A DNA stretch of 64,000 nucleotides from Euglena gracilis. Lineage: Eukaryota; Euglenida; Euglenophyceae; Euglenales. Positions 13,101-38,806 of this stretch are shown piece by piece. A program made the position numbers and the translations under genes. Numbering within the stretch: the stretch's first letter is position 1; every line of letters starts with the position of its first letter. The notes beneath the pieces are model-generated. The model made no database searches. It was not told the origin of the DNA and worked only from the letters and a program-made list of their open reading frames with translations. The stretch spans positions 11,613,845 through 11,677,844 of the forward strand of contig CP154957.1 of NCBI GenBank assembly GCA_039621445.1. Direction: 5' to 3'.

Positions 13101-16100
13101 CACGACCAGGCATTATTTTTTTTTTAAGGCGAGATTTCTCAAAAAAATTTAAGGCATTTTTTAAGGTTTTTTAAGGTTTTTTAAGGTTTTTTGAGGATTT
13201 TTAGAATTTTTTAAGGTTTTTTAAGGCATTTTTTTCCTCAGGTAAAATCTCAGACCCCGAAGATTGCCCGATGGATTCAGACTCCTGTGGCTTCGGAACG
13301 CCCAAGGAAGAAGCCTCGGGCGAAGCATGGAATCAGGGCGGTCCATGAGGGACAGTTATTGCCATTTTAGGCATTTTAGGAATTTTAGGCCATTCTAGGA
13401 ATTTTAGGAATTTTAGGCCATTTTAGCTATGGGTTCCTGCATATGGGTCCCAAAATGGGTCAAAAAAAAAACACCCGGCGCGGAAGGCACCGGAAAAATT
13501 ATTTCGGGTCCAAAACTGCCCTGGAGGGGCAGTCCTTAAGGGGCAGTTAACTAAAAAAAAAATCCCGTCCCTGATGGACCGCCCTGACCCGTGCACCCAC
13601 ACCGGATAGCCTCATGAACACTGACAAAATAATCCAACTTTTTCATGTGAGCAATACCAAACGCGTGCCCATGCAGTGCTCAAAACCTTGTTGCATGGGA
13701 TACAGAGTGGGTCACCTCCAAACTCGAAACTCGAAACCATCCATTTTTTTCATTGCAATTACTTTAAATTTCTGACCCTATTCAGGACATTTGCTTGCCT
13801 GTTGGCCTTAAATGGCCTAAAATGGCCTCAAATGGGGAAATTTTGGGGCTTGACCACAGGTGCTTGCCAAGGTTGACTGCTTGTTTGTTTTTTTTGAAAC
13901 AAAAAAAAATTTTTTAAAGCATGTTTTTTTAAAAAAACTTTTTTTAAAAAAACAAATTTTTTATAAATAAAATTTTTAAAAAGAAAACAAGTTTTTTAAA
14001 AATATGTTACAAACAAGTTTTTTTTAAAAAACGCAACAAAAAAAAGTCTGGAAAAACTTAAAAACGTCACTTTTTGATGGCAGAAAATTACTTTTAACTT
14101 TTAACTCAAAAAATGGCCATTAAACTCCCTCAAACCCCCATTTTTCACACCTTCCAAAAATCAACATTTTCTCAAAATTTTGAATTTGAGAGGTTTTTGA
14201 AGCAAAAAAAAAATGCCATTGAAAATCCAACAAATTTGACAGAGGAAAAGTGTCAGTAAAATTTGATTGTGCCAAAATTTGGTCCACTTTTTTGACCTTC
14301 GTTATTTTCCACCCCCCCCCTCTCCTAAAACTACCAAATTTAACCCTTAAATCTTTGAGTTTTTTTTTTTTCAAAATCAACATTTCTCAAAATTTTAATT
14401 TTGAGAGATTTTGGAAGCAAAAAAATGCCACTGAAAATCCAAAAAATTTCCAAGGGAAAAAATGTCAGTAAAAGTTGACTGTTCCAAAATTTGGTCCCAT
14501 TTTTTTGACCTGCATTTTTTGACCCCCCTCCTAAAAACTAACAATTTTCATCCCTAAAATTTTGGTGATTTTTTTTGGGAAAATTTAATTTTCCATCAAA
14601 AAACCAACCATGCATTTTGGGTTCATTTTTCAACGTAATTTCCCCTGCCAAAATCCCCTTTTCCTTAATTTTTGGTTGAAGTGTATGGGGACAGGATTTT
14701 TTTTTTGCCTAAGGACCGCCCTGGCACGGGTTGCCGCATTGCGGGTCTGCAAATCCGCGATTGCGGTTCGGATATCCACTGTGTCATTTTGCCACTGTTG
14801 TTGCAAATTCTCAATCCTACTTTGCGATATTCGAGATTTTGGGTGTGAAAGCATGCAAATTCAGCAGGAATTTCTCCACAATGGCAAGGTTTCTGATCCA
14901 AACGAGAAAGTCTTTCTTCCAACTGCTGCACATAAGTGCGGGGACCAAAACTTTCGCGTGCTTGGCCAAAAAGTGGGAAAAATTCGCGGAATCACCGCTC
15001 AATTGGAGAACGCACTGTTTCGCTGCTTGAAATGCTGTGGCAAGTGTGGGAAACTGCTCCAGCGTAGTAAATTGTCCCAAATCGGGATTTTTTGTTGTTC
15101 ATGCAACTTTTGCTGCCATTGCACTTTTGAGCAATTTGGGTTGACTCCTCTAAGAATGTCTCAAGTAATTCAAATCAAGAAAGGTGTGGTTGCAAGTTTT
15201 GCTTATTCTGGCCGTGTGTCACAGCTTTTGGTGAACCGAGGCCAACCGAACTATGCCAGAAACCTTGGCAAACAATCCGGTTTTCATATTGTTTGTTCAC
15301 AACCGCTTCTGCATTGACTGGTTTTATGCGGGGTTTCAGACATGCCATTATTTGTTTGGTGCAAGAAAAAAAATTCCCAGGGAAAATTTTTAAGGTTTTT
15401 TAAGGTCATCACGGGGAAGAAAAATTTCCCTGGGGTGATTTTTTTAAGGTTTTTTAAGGTTTTTTAAGGTTTTTTAAGGTTTTTGGCAAAAAAAAATTTT
15501 AAGGTTTTTTAAGGTTTTTTAAGGCGCCTTAAAAAATAATAATGCCTGATCACGACGTGCCTCAGTCCCTCGCCTCACTGGATGAGTTCGACAGGCGGGT
15601 GTGGGCATGTCACTCAACGGTTTCTGTAAGCCCAATGTAACCCCTCTGTCTGGAGGAACCAACACCCCCAAAAGGTGTAAACCTCGACCCCTTTCCATTC
15701 CAAGCCTTGGTTTGTTTTCTTTTTCGTTTTTGGAATTGGCTTGTATATTATATTATTCTTACATATTATGCATACTACTTCCGTGTATATTACATTCCTG
15801 CAGTTTATCTTGCCATCCATCCAGGAGAAATGGAAATTTGTCGAAACAAATTTCTATATGAACCCACATTGCTTGCATCGTGTCTCTCAGGTGTTTCTTC
15901 AGTGTTCATGAATTTCACCACCAAAGAACGCAGTGACAACCCGCTGCATCACTTGATCTTCCTTGAAATGCACCACCAAAGAACAAAACCCATGCATTTT
16001 GTTTCCTCGGACTTTTCTCAGAAGGCGCAACAGCACCTCGAGAACGAAAAGTTCCGAGAACTTCTCAAGGCCCAGCGCAAGCATGCTCGGAGGCAATCGA

Positions 16101-16756
16101 ACATGAGGGTGTGTGGGTTTCCAAACTTTCCTTGCACCTCCGTTATGTGTTATTTTCTTATTTTATGGCCAATTTTCAGATGCGGTTCTTGGTAAAGGTG
16201 TTCTGTCATCACATTGTATGATGAATGCGGTGTTCTTTATGATGGTCTTCGTGATGAATGTGATGTTCTTTATGACCTTTGTCCCAGCGATTTGGAAGAT
16301 GAGTTTAAATACTTTCTTGTTCATGTTCACTCTGTACCTTGTTCAACAGTGTTATACGTTCCGCCCACTTGCTGCTGCTGCTGGCATTCTCTGTCTTCTG
16401 AGTCAGCTTCGAAGCTAAATCGCAAACCACCGCGCACACGTCTCAATTGCTTTGCGGCCAGTGTTCACTTCTTTCCAAACGCCCGCGGTCCATCTCTCGC
16501 GTGGGATGCCTCATCCCGTATCGCTCCTCAAAGCCTGCCACGTGTCACGTGCGTGTCACGTCACGTGTCACGCGCGTGTCACGTCACGTGTCACGCGCGT
16601 GTCACGTCACGTGTCACGTCACGTGTCGCCTCTCGCGATCCTGCCCCGCAGGACGTCCAGGATTGGCAGTCCCGCGAAGACGGCCTCGAGGGTCGCCTGG
16701 CGGACCTGCGGCTGCCCCCCATCCTGAAGGCCCCCTCCAACCCCAACCCACCCTGA
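3492..16756 (+). CDS. unrecognised coiled-coil/Pro-rich protein gene, interrupted by an hAT element
   Basis: Ten coding segments chain in phase: 3492-3677, 6819-6867, 7852-7962, 10143-10222, 11488-11624, 13060-13106 plus 15557-15625 (one exon split by a transposon), 15825-15890, 16022-16108, 16652-16756. The 5' end is not found; the first exon enters in phase 2. Segments: a basic start containing GSPEWVQNNRRMSGPRPS; a charged coiled coil (TAKQREELELQQ joined to KRDRLQREREQKRAQ); a Pro/Ala exon; IQQQVQQIRMHL followed by Pro/His; an acidic DHDVPQSLASLDEFDRRVW; then EKWKFVETNFYMNPHC and ENEKFRELLKAQRKHARR. It ends LPPILKAPSNPNPP-stop. The charged helices suggest a scaffold or chromatin-type protein, but I assign no family. 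The 2442-bp insertion brings an in-frame stop 18 bp past the junction, so this allele looks broken unless unusual splicing removes it. Confidence 0.65.
3721..4086. repeat. (TG)n microsatellite in the first visible intron
   Basis: About 365 bp of TG with TTG and GGTG interruptions. It starts about 40 bp after the donor GTGTGG at 3678. The Cys-Val ORFs here are artefacts. Confidence 0.95.
4140..4253. mobile_element. short hAT-like element, 114 bp
   Basis: Ends CAGGCCGTATTTTGG and AAAAAACTGCCTG form an imperfect inverted repeat. Flanks GCTTCAAG and GCTTGAGT share 5 of 8 bases, so the duplication is doubtful. The interior (CAGGCACCCC, poly-C, GGTTGGTT) matches the family at 3175-3476 and 50915-51213. 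Confidence 0.4.
4793..5152. mobile_element. hAT-like element relic, same family as 13107-15548
   Basis: The left end CAGGCATTATTTTTTGAGGC and the right end CCTTAAAAAACAATAATTCCTG match the ends of the 2.4-kb element at 13107-15548 and contain the same TTTTAAGG repeats. Flanking octamers do not match, so the ends are eroded or the copy is rearranged. Confidence 0.45.
5967..6032 (+). CDS. possible exon, basic
   Basis: The acceptor CTCGCTTTTCCTCAG is good. Two frames stay open: one reads KRKAAKKKAEE, the other RLPRKRQKSMPQHHV up to a possible donor GTATCA. Neither fits the phase of the flanking exons (3677, 6819), so it may be alternative, a separate gene, or chance. Confidence 0.2.
6868..7171. 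repeat. (GT)n / (GTTGT)n microsatellite starting at a splice donor
   Basis: The array begins at the first base after the exon ending ...GAGTTGCAACAG, so the donor itself (GTGTGTG) is the first repeat unit. The array is GT, then about 120 bp of GTTGT units, then GT again. Confidence 0.95.
9932..10135. mobile_element. hAT-like MITE, 204 bp, CCGCGG-rich, at a 3' splice site
   Basis: Terminal inverted repeats of about 24 bp begin CAGACTTTCATTTAGTGCGC; the other end is the reverse complement. The flanks are GTCCCCAG (9924-9931) and GTCCCAG (10136-10142), an 8-bp target duplication with one C lost. The right copy is exactly the acceptor of the exon starting at 10143. The interior has repeated GTGCGCCGCGG palindromes and no coding potential. 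Confidence 0.8.
11735..12221. mobile_element. C-rich MITE-like element flanked by TAA
   Basis: The left end CCCCCCCCTGAATAGAAGCC and the right end GGCTTCTATTCAGGGGGGG are inverted repeats flanked on each side by TAA. The body repeats GAATAGTGCCCCCCC and GTTTTCGACCAACGTTCCG. A TAA/TTA duplication is typical of PIF/Harbinger elements; that class is an inference. The middle (about 11896-12075) is unlike the rest and has an open minus-strand frame. Confidence 0.55.
11896..12075 (-). pseudogene. possible transposase fragment inside the C-rich element
   Basis: The minus strand reads FTSTFPNHVKFAANVTLVD and QPLFNQWLKKPKHLPSQLTD in one open frame. Composition is protein-like, unlike the surrounding GGGGG repeats. 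I cannot name the family. It could be a remnant of the element's own protein or captured sequence. Confidence 0.3.
13245..13341 (+). other. protein-like stretch inside the hAT element, not assigned
   Basis: After TTTTTTCCTCAG, two frames are open for about 100 bp, one basic (SERPRKKPRAKHGIR) and one acidic (SDPEDCPMDSDSCGFG). Being inside the transposon, it is probably a remnant of an element ORF or a chance frame. Confidence 0.2.
14138..14680. repeat. two tandem copies of a dispersed repeat, third copy at 36500-36720
   Basis: Units contain CTCAAAATTTTGA, TTTTTGAAGC, GCCATTGAAAATCC and GTCAGTAAAATTTGA. The same order occurs once at about 36500-36720. The copies lie inside the 2.4-kb hAT element here and in a ChAPs-gene intron there. 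Confidence 0.7.
16538..16628. repeat. CACGTG-rich minisatellite next to the last exon of the broken gene
   Basis: A unit of about 21 bp, GTCACGTCACGTGTCACGCGC, is repeated about four times, ending about 24 bp before the acceptor of the last exon (16652). Each unit holds a CACGTG palindrome. Confidence 0.85.
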
Positions 16757-17399
16757 CCTGGCCCACCCCCCGCTTCCCACCCCTGGCTGGGCTCGGGGTG
16801 TGACAGCCTGTTTTTTTATGTGTACAGCCAACCCTCCCCCTTCCCCAATACAACCCGGCCATCGCCCCCTCCTCTCTCTTTTCATCCTGACCTTTCTGAC
16901 CCCCCCTTTCTGACTCCTCGCACCCTGTGACTTCGTGTTGCGTGTATTATGCTGCAAAAAATTCTCATGTGTCTTTTCACCTCTCAGGGTTTTGGTATTT
17001 TTAATCACTGGGATGTCCATTCCGACCAAATCATTTTTTTTTGCAAGTTTTCGAGAGTACGTGTGTGGGTTTGTATATTATGAAAATGGCCACTTGAGGA
17101 CATTTTACTCGGACGCAAAAACCTGCGAATAATAGTCTCCCCCATCCCCCCAGGATTTAACCAACTGCACAAATAATAGCCCCAGTTTCTCCAGAATGCA
17201 CAATTTTTGTCCAAAATGGGGATCATTTGTGGTGAAAAATTGTAACGTTCAGCCAAAAGTTTATTCTTTGCCTTGGATGGGGAGCTTTATGCTTGGCTGG
17301 CAAAATCAAAACACGAGGAGCTTTATATTTCGGGGGGGGGTTTCATTTGGGGAGTATTATTCGGACTTTTGGTTAAAATCCTGGGGGGTGATGCGGGGT
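16757..17399. other. intergenic, no gene seen
   Basis: AT-rich DNA downstream of the stop at 16756. From about 17140 it has TAACC / AAATAATAGCCCC motifs that resemble one end of the C-rich TAA-flanked family; a matching end (GCTATTATTCGGGGGG ... GGGGTTA) occurs near 18210-18231. This suggests an old element with the hAT copy 17400-18183 nested inside it. Confidence 0.35.
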
Positions 17400-18183
17400 C
17401 AAGCACATATGGAATGACTGGGCGTGACTGGGCTGTTTTTGGCCACTTTTGGCCACTTTTGGCCGTTTTGGCCCCTTTTGGCCACTTTTGGTTTCTGGGC
17501 CACTTTTGACTGCTTTTGCCAACTTCTGACCATTTTCGCCCATTTTAGGCCATTTTTGGTTAGTTTTGGCTGCCTTTGATTGCGTTAGCCCTTTTTTTTG
17601 CCACTTTTTGTCTATTTTTCTCCAGATTTGACTTTTTTTGGACTGCTTTTGGACAGACATTTTTAGGCCATTTTTTAGCTACTTTTGGCCATCTTTGGGC
17701 CATTTTTGGCCGCTTTTTTGACCACTTTTTGCTGTTGAAATCGAAAGCAGCAAAGTGGGCAACCGTTTGGCAAAATTGGCCAAAAGCAGTCAAAGGCATG
17801 CACAAAGCGGATAAAGATGGCCAACAACAGGCAAAGCAACAAAAACTGGCGAATGTTGCCAAAAGTGCTCAACGGTCGCCAAAAGCAGGCAAAAATGGCC
17901 AAAACTGGCCTGAAAGTGGGCAAAAGTGGTTAAAAAGCGGACAAATTTGGCATAAATGGGTAAAAGTGGACAAAAGCATTCAAACAGTGGCCAAGGTGGC
18001 CAAAAGTGGCCTGAAAGTGGGCAAAGAGCAACACAAGCTGCCCACAGTGGGCTACAGTGTCCAAAGTGGGCAACAATGGCCAAAGAACCTCCCTTAAAGT
18101 TGGATGACTCGGGTTTCTGTTGGCATGACTGGGTGTGACTGGGCGTGATTGGGTCTGGGACTCTGGATGACCATGGGTGCTTG
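17400..18183. mobile_element. hAT-like foldback element with GGCCACTTTT arms
   Basis: The ends CAAGCACATATGG and CCATGGGTGCTTG are inverted repeats. Inside, about 300 bp of TTTTGGCCACTTTTGGCC-type units is mirrored by about 330 bp of AAAAGTGGCC-type units, giving a giant imperfect hairpin. Flanking octamers (TGCGGGGT, GTGGGTGG) do not match. The architecture is the same as 34542-35804. Confidence 0.6.
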
Positions 18184-18698
18184 GTGGGTGGCTATGATAA
18201 GTGCGGGAGCTATTATTCGGGGGGAAGGGGTTAGCAACAGAATTCTGCTATCAGATTGGTTTTTGACTTCATTTGAAAGCTGTGAAAGTTTGTAGAGCCC
18301 ACCCCAAAAAACATCTGTATTGGATCTTGGGATCCCACCCAAATAAAAATCCAGGGGTGCTTTATCTGTATATTTCTATTGGGTGGTTTTTTTTTATAGA
18401 GGTACATTGATTGCTGCTGGTCTGCTTAGAGTTCACTCAAAAAATAGCACACTCTTAGGCATCACGAAGAAGGAAACAAATCTGTGTGGTTTGCTGTTTA
18501 TTGTGTTGTGTTCAAAAAACTCCCGGCACGCCGTGCTAGTTAACTTGTGCAGACTCCTCAGGCATGTGAACAGTGAGCTGGGGCCCCAGAACATGGATTC
18601 ACATCCCAGCGCGATGCCAAATGACGCAGCCACATGGGTGATGTTTTGAGCTCAACTTTCATTGACGGACCATTCTGCCTGTCGTCGCCGGCAGAGAC

Positions 18699-18856
18699 GC
18701 CATGCGGGCCGTCACGCATGGCCCGTAGCGGGGCAGCAGCGTGGCTTGGGGCCCATGGGCGAGTGCATCGCGGCGACTGAGGAGGTGCCCCCCGATCCCC
18801 AACCTCCAACCACGCGGACCTGCTGGCGCAAGGAGTGGGGTCAAATGAAATCATAG
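18699..18856 (+). CDS. possible exon upstream of the 19951 exon
   Basis: The acceptor GTCGCCGGCAG precedes a GC-rich stretch with an open frame (GPMGECIAATEE, then GTGCCC as a possible donor). A second frame reads DLLAQGVGSNEIIAQNVGR. The frame cannot be decided and there is no known family. Confidence 0.25.
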
Positions 18857-18999
18857 CCCAGAACGTTGGTCGCAACATGTTTCGTCCCAGGATGAAGCTT
18901 TTCATTGTATGGTGCTAAATCCCTTCAACTGCAATTTTTTTTTGTTTCTGCAGTTCTGTCTGTTCCGTTGATTCATTTAAACCTGGCGTGGTCCCACGC

Positions 19000-19240
19000 C
19001 TCAGGGGGTGGGTGGGCTTCGGAGAGTGGGTGGGGGGTTTCGGCACTGCCCTCCCCTCAGTGTGCACCCATGGTCAGTCCAGCCTGGGAAATGTTTCAAG
19101 GTTTTCGGCTGGTTTTGGAGTGGGTGGGTGGGTGGGTGGGTTGGTCCACCCCCTGAAGGGGGGGGGGGGTTGCGGGGGGGGGGGGGGCTGGGTTGTGGGG
19201 AAAGGTGCCCCCAGGGGGTCACTAAGTGATTGAATCTATG
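19000..19240. repeat. GGGTGGGT-rich dispersed repeat
   Basis: It ends GTGCCCCCAGGGGGTCACTAAGTGATTGAATCTATG-like; the motif GGGGGTCACT...GTGAATCTATG recurs at about 36140-36170 and weakly at 42780-42800. Direction and ends are not resolved. Confidence 0.5.
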
Positions 19241-19433
19241 GTCTGTACATGTCCACGTCCAAGCACCCCCCATTTGCCCAACCCCGAAGCAATTCGAATC
19301 ACAGTTAAACCCCCAGAGATTCATTTAACACCCGTGAGACCCCACCTATTATATAGATATATATAGATATATATATTTATAGATATATTTATATACATAT
19401 GTATATATTTTATACATACATGCATGCATACAT

Positions 19434-19454
19434 ACATATGTGTGTATATATGTG

Positions 19455-19486
<32 letters not shown>

Positions 19487-19560
19487 TGTATGTATGTATG
19501 TATGTATGTATGTATGTATGTATGTATGTATGTATGTATGTATGTATGTATGTATGTGTA
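19434..19560. repeat. (TATG)n tetranucleotide microsatellite
   Basis: About 25 copies of ATGT/TATG inside about 370 bp of AT-rich alternating purine-pyrimidine DNA (19350-19720). Confidence 0.95.
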
Positions 19561-19950
19561 TGTATATAATATATATGTGTATAAATGTATATTGTATATG
19601 TATTATCATGTGTATATATTGATATAATGTGTGCAAATTGTATATATATGTATGCATTACATACATATGTTATATGTATATTTTTATTTTTATGTGTGTG
19701 TATATATTGTAATTTATAAATGGGGGGATGTTGCTTTGCGGTTGTGCCATGTGCTCCAAATCCATTTCGCTCTCCACCTTGCCAGCCGAATTCTCTCCAT
19801 TGGGCGTGCTGCAGGTTGTTGAAGAGGTACCCGGGGAGGCCCTCCGGTGTCGTACTGCCGCCTTTGGCCATTACCATGGGCTCGGGTGTGTTGCTTTTAG
19901 CACCGGGCCACACGAGCCCCCCCAACCGTTGGAAGCGGATGACTTTTTAG

Positions 19951-20157
19951 GTCATCTATTCGAATGTGGAGGAGCCTGCGCCTGCCCTTGCTGGGAGCGC
20001 TCAGGCTCAGCCTCAGGACCCCCCAAGGTCTGCACCTGCCCCCGAGGGGCCACCAGGCTTGGCCTTGGAGCATTTGAGACCGGGTCTGCTGCCAGCCCCG
20101 GGAGCCACGCCCAGACCGGCCTCAGCCCATAATACGAGCAAGCCTGCCTCCCCATGA
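19951..20157 (+). CDS. last exon of a Pro/Ala-rich protein
   Basis: After acceptor GACTTTTTAG the frame reads VIYSNVEEPAPALAGSAQ and continues Pro/Ala/Gly-rich (SAPAPEGPPGLALEHL, PGATPRPASAHN) to TGA. The composition suggests a disordered C-terminal tail. The upstream exons were not identified; 18699-18856 is a weak candidate. It lies between the stop of the gene ending at 16756 and the first ChAPs exon. Confidence 0.45.
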   Translation, partial: VIYSNVEEPAPALAGSAQAQPQDPPRSAPAPEGPPGLALEHLRPGLLPAPGATPRPASAHNTSKPASP

Positions 20158-20380
20158 GTGTCCAGGCCTGGCCTTCAGGCTTCGTGAAAGACCGAGCCTG
20201 AAATGTGCCGAGGACTGGCCTCACTGCCCCATTTCCTCCCCTTCCCTTTCTACCCGACACTCCTGGCGCATGCACATCACACAATTGGTGCCACTAGCGG
20301 GAAAGGTGTTCTTTCCAGCCCCCACCCCCCGCCCAGTCCGACCTTCCCAACCACCAACACGACCGCCGACCACCCGGCAG

Positions 20381-20567
20381 GAAGGCCAAAGGACGACAGA
20401 AGCGTCAGGAGCAAAGGCCGGTGGGGTCTCCTGTGATCAGCCCCAACCCCACCGGTCGGGGCGAAACGCACCAGCCGACTTCGACCGCCACACGACCCAA
20501 CAACCAGCTCCCCACCCATACCAATTTCCAAGAGAGACGTCGCGCGCAAGCGTGGCCCCGCCGCTGA
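20381..20567 (+). CDS. possible exon with a basic reading frame
   Basis: The acceptor CACCCGGCAG is followed by a frame starting KAKGRQKRQEQRPVGSP and ending AQAWPRR-stop. Other frames are also open to about 20605, and the minus strand too, because the DNA is GC-rich. It could be a last exon, a first ChAPs exon in another frame, or non-coding. Confidence 0.25.
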
Positions 20568-21085
20568 GCGGGGTTCTCCCCAGAATTGCGTGGAGTGGTT
20601 TTTAGCACCCCTACGCCTCCCCCCCCAGCGCCCTCCCCGGGCTTCTTTCTCCTTCCCTCTGCAGTGGCATGCCTCTGCGCATGTCCCATGGCAAAGAGGC
20701 TGTTCTCAGCTGGCCGCCAAAGGAATTTTTTTTTACCATTTTCGGGCATGGTGAAAAAGGTTGGGTTAAAGAATTTTTGAATCTTTCCCTCCAACTGCGT
20801 CTGTTTTTTCCGGCAGTGTTTCAGGAGCGGTTCTCCCAAGGCACTGTTTCTTCGCCTGGTTGATTTCTTTCTGATCCCCCCCCCGCCCCCGACTTTGGCC
20901 CAAATGATGTACCCCCCCCCGGGTTTATTGCTTGATTTAATTTTCTTTACAGTCAACCAATTGCTTTATAATTTGTAATGATTTCTGTGAACTGGTTTTT
21001 TGTCTGGTCCATCAACAGATGTTTCTTAGGCATTTCTTGGTTTTTTTTGCGCCTTTTTCTGCCCCTCCCCCTGCCACGTTCACAG

Positions 21086-38502
<17,417 letters not shown>

Positions 38503-38806
38503 CCCCCCCCCCCCCCCCCCCCGTGACGGCTCTGCCCGCTGCGTGGGCGGACTCTGGGTCACACTTTGGGTCACGCGCCGGCCCTGACCCCGGAGCTGAC
38601 TCTCGCTCCCGACGGCGGGGGGCCACCCCATTTGGTTCACTGCGGCGATGATTTCGGGCGGAATCGGCCATTTCAACGAACGAACGACTCGAGCACGAGA
38701 CCTTCCACCACAGTTCTGGCCCACCCCTTTTTTTGTGCGTTGCACCGTCGAAACCCGATCCAGCAGCGTCCCTCTGGCCGCCCCGCATTTTAATCCCGCG
38801 CCGGGG

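Larger units (their letters stand above)
13107..15548. mobile_element. hAT-like element, 2442 bp, inserted in a coding exon
   Basis: The ends CAGGCATTATTTTTTTTTTA and TTAAAAAATAATAATGCCTG are inverted repeats, flanked by identical octamers ATCACGAC at 13099-13106 and 15549-15556. Internal ends are rich in AAGGTTTTTT units. The middle (14610-15317) has a long Cys-rich + frame that looks like the shadow of a decayed minus-strand coding region. That strand reads LEQFPTLATAFQAAKQ and a coiled-coil segment LQQQWQNDTVDIRTAIADLQ, in broken frames. There is no intact transposase. Removing the element and one octamer restores an open frame. Confidence 0.85.

Noticed and set aside
14610-15317. 235-codon Cys-rich + strand ORF
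   Set aside because: It lies inside the hAT insertion, and its Cys/Phe-rich composition looks like the antisense of a Gln/Lys/Leu-rich decayed coding region.
13099-15565. Removal of the 2.4-kb element by splicing from GTACAA (13091) to CTCAG (15565)
   Set aside because: The junction shifts the downstream frame, so it would not rescue the protein.
19424-19627. Tyr-Val-Cys-Met repeat ORF
   Set aside because: It is the translation of the (TATG)n microsatellite.
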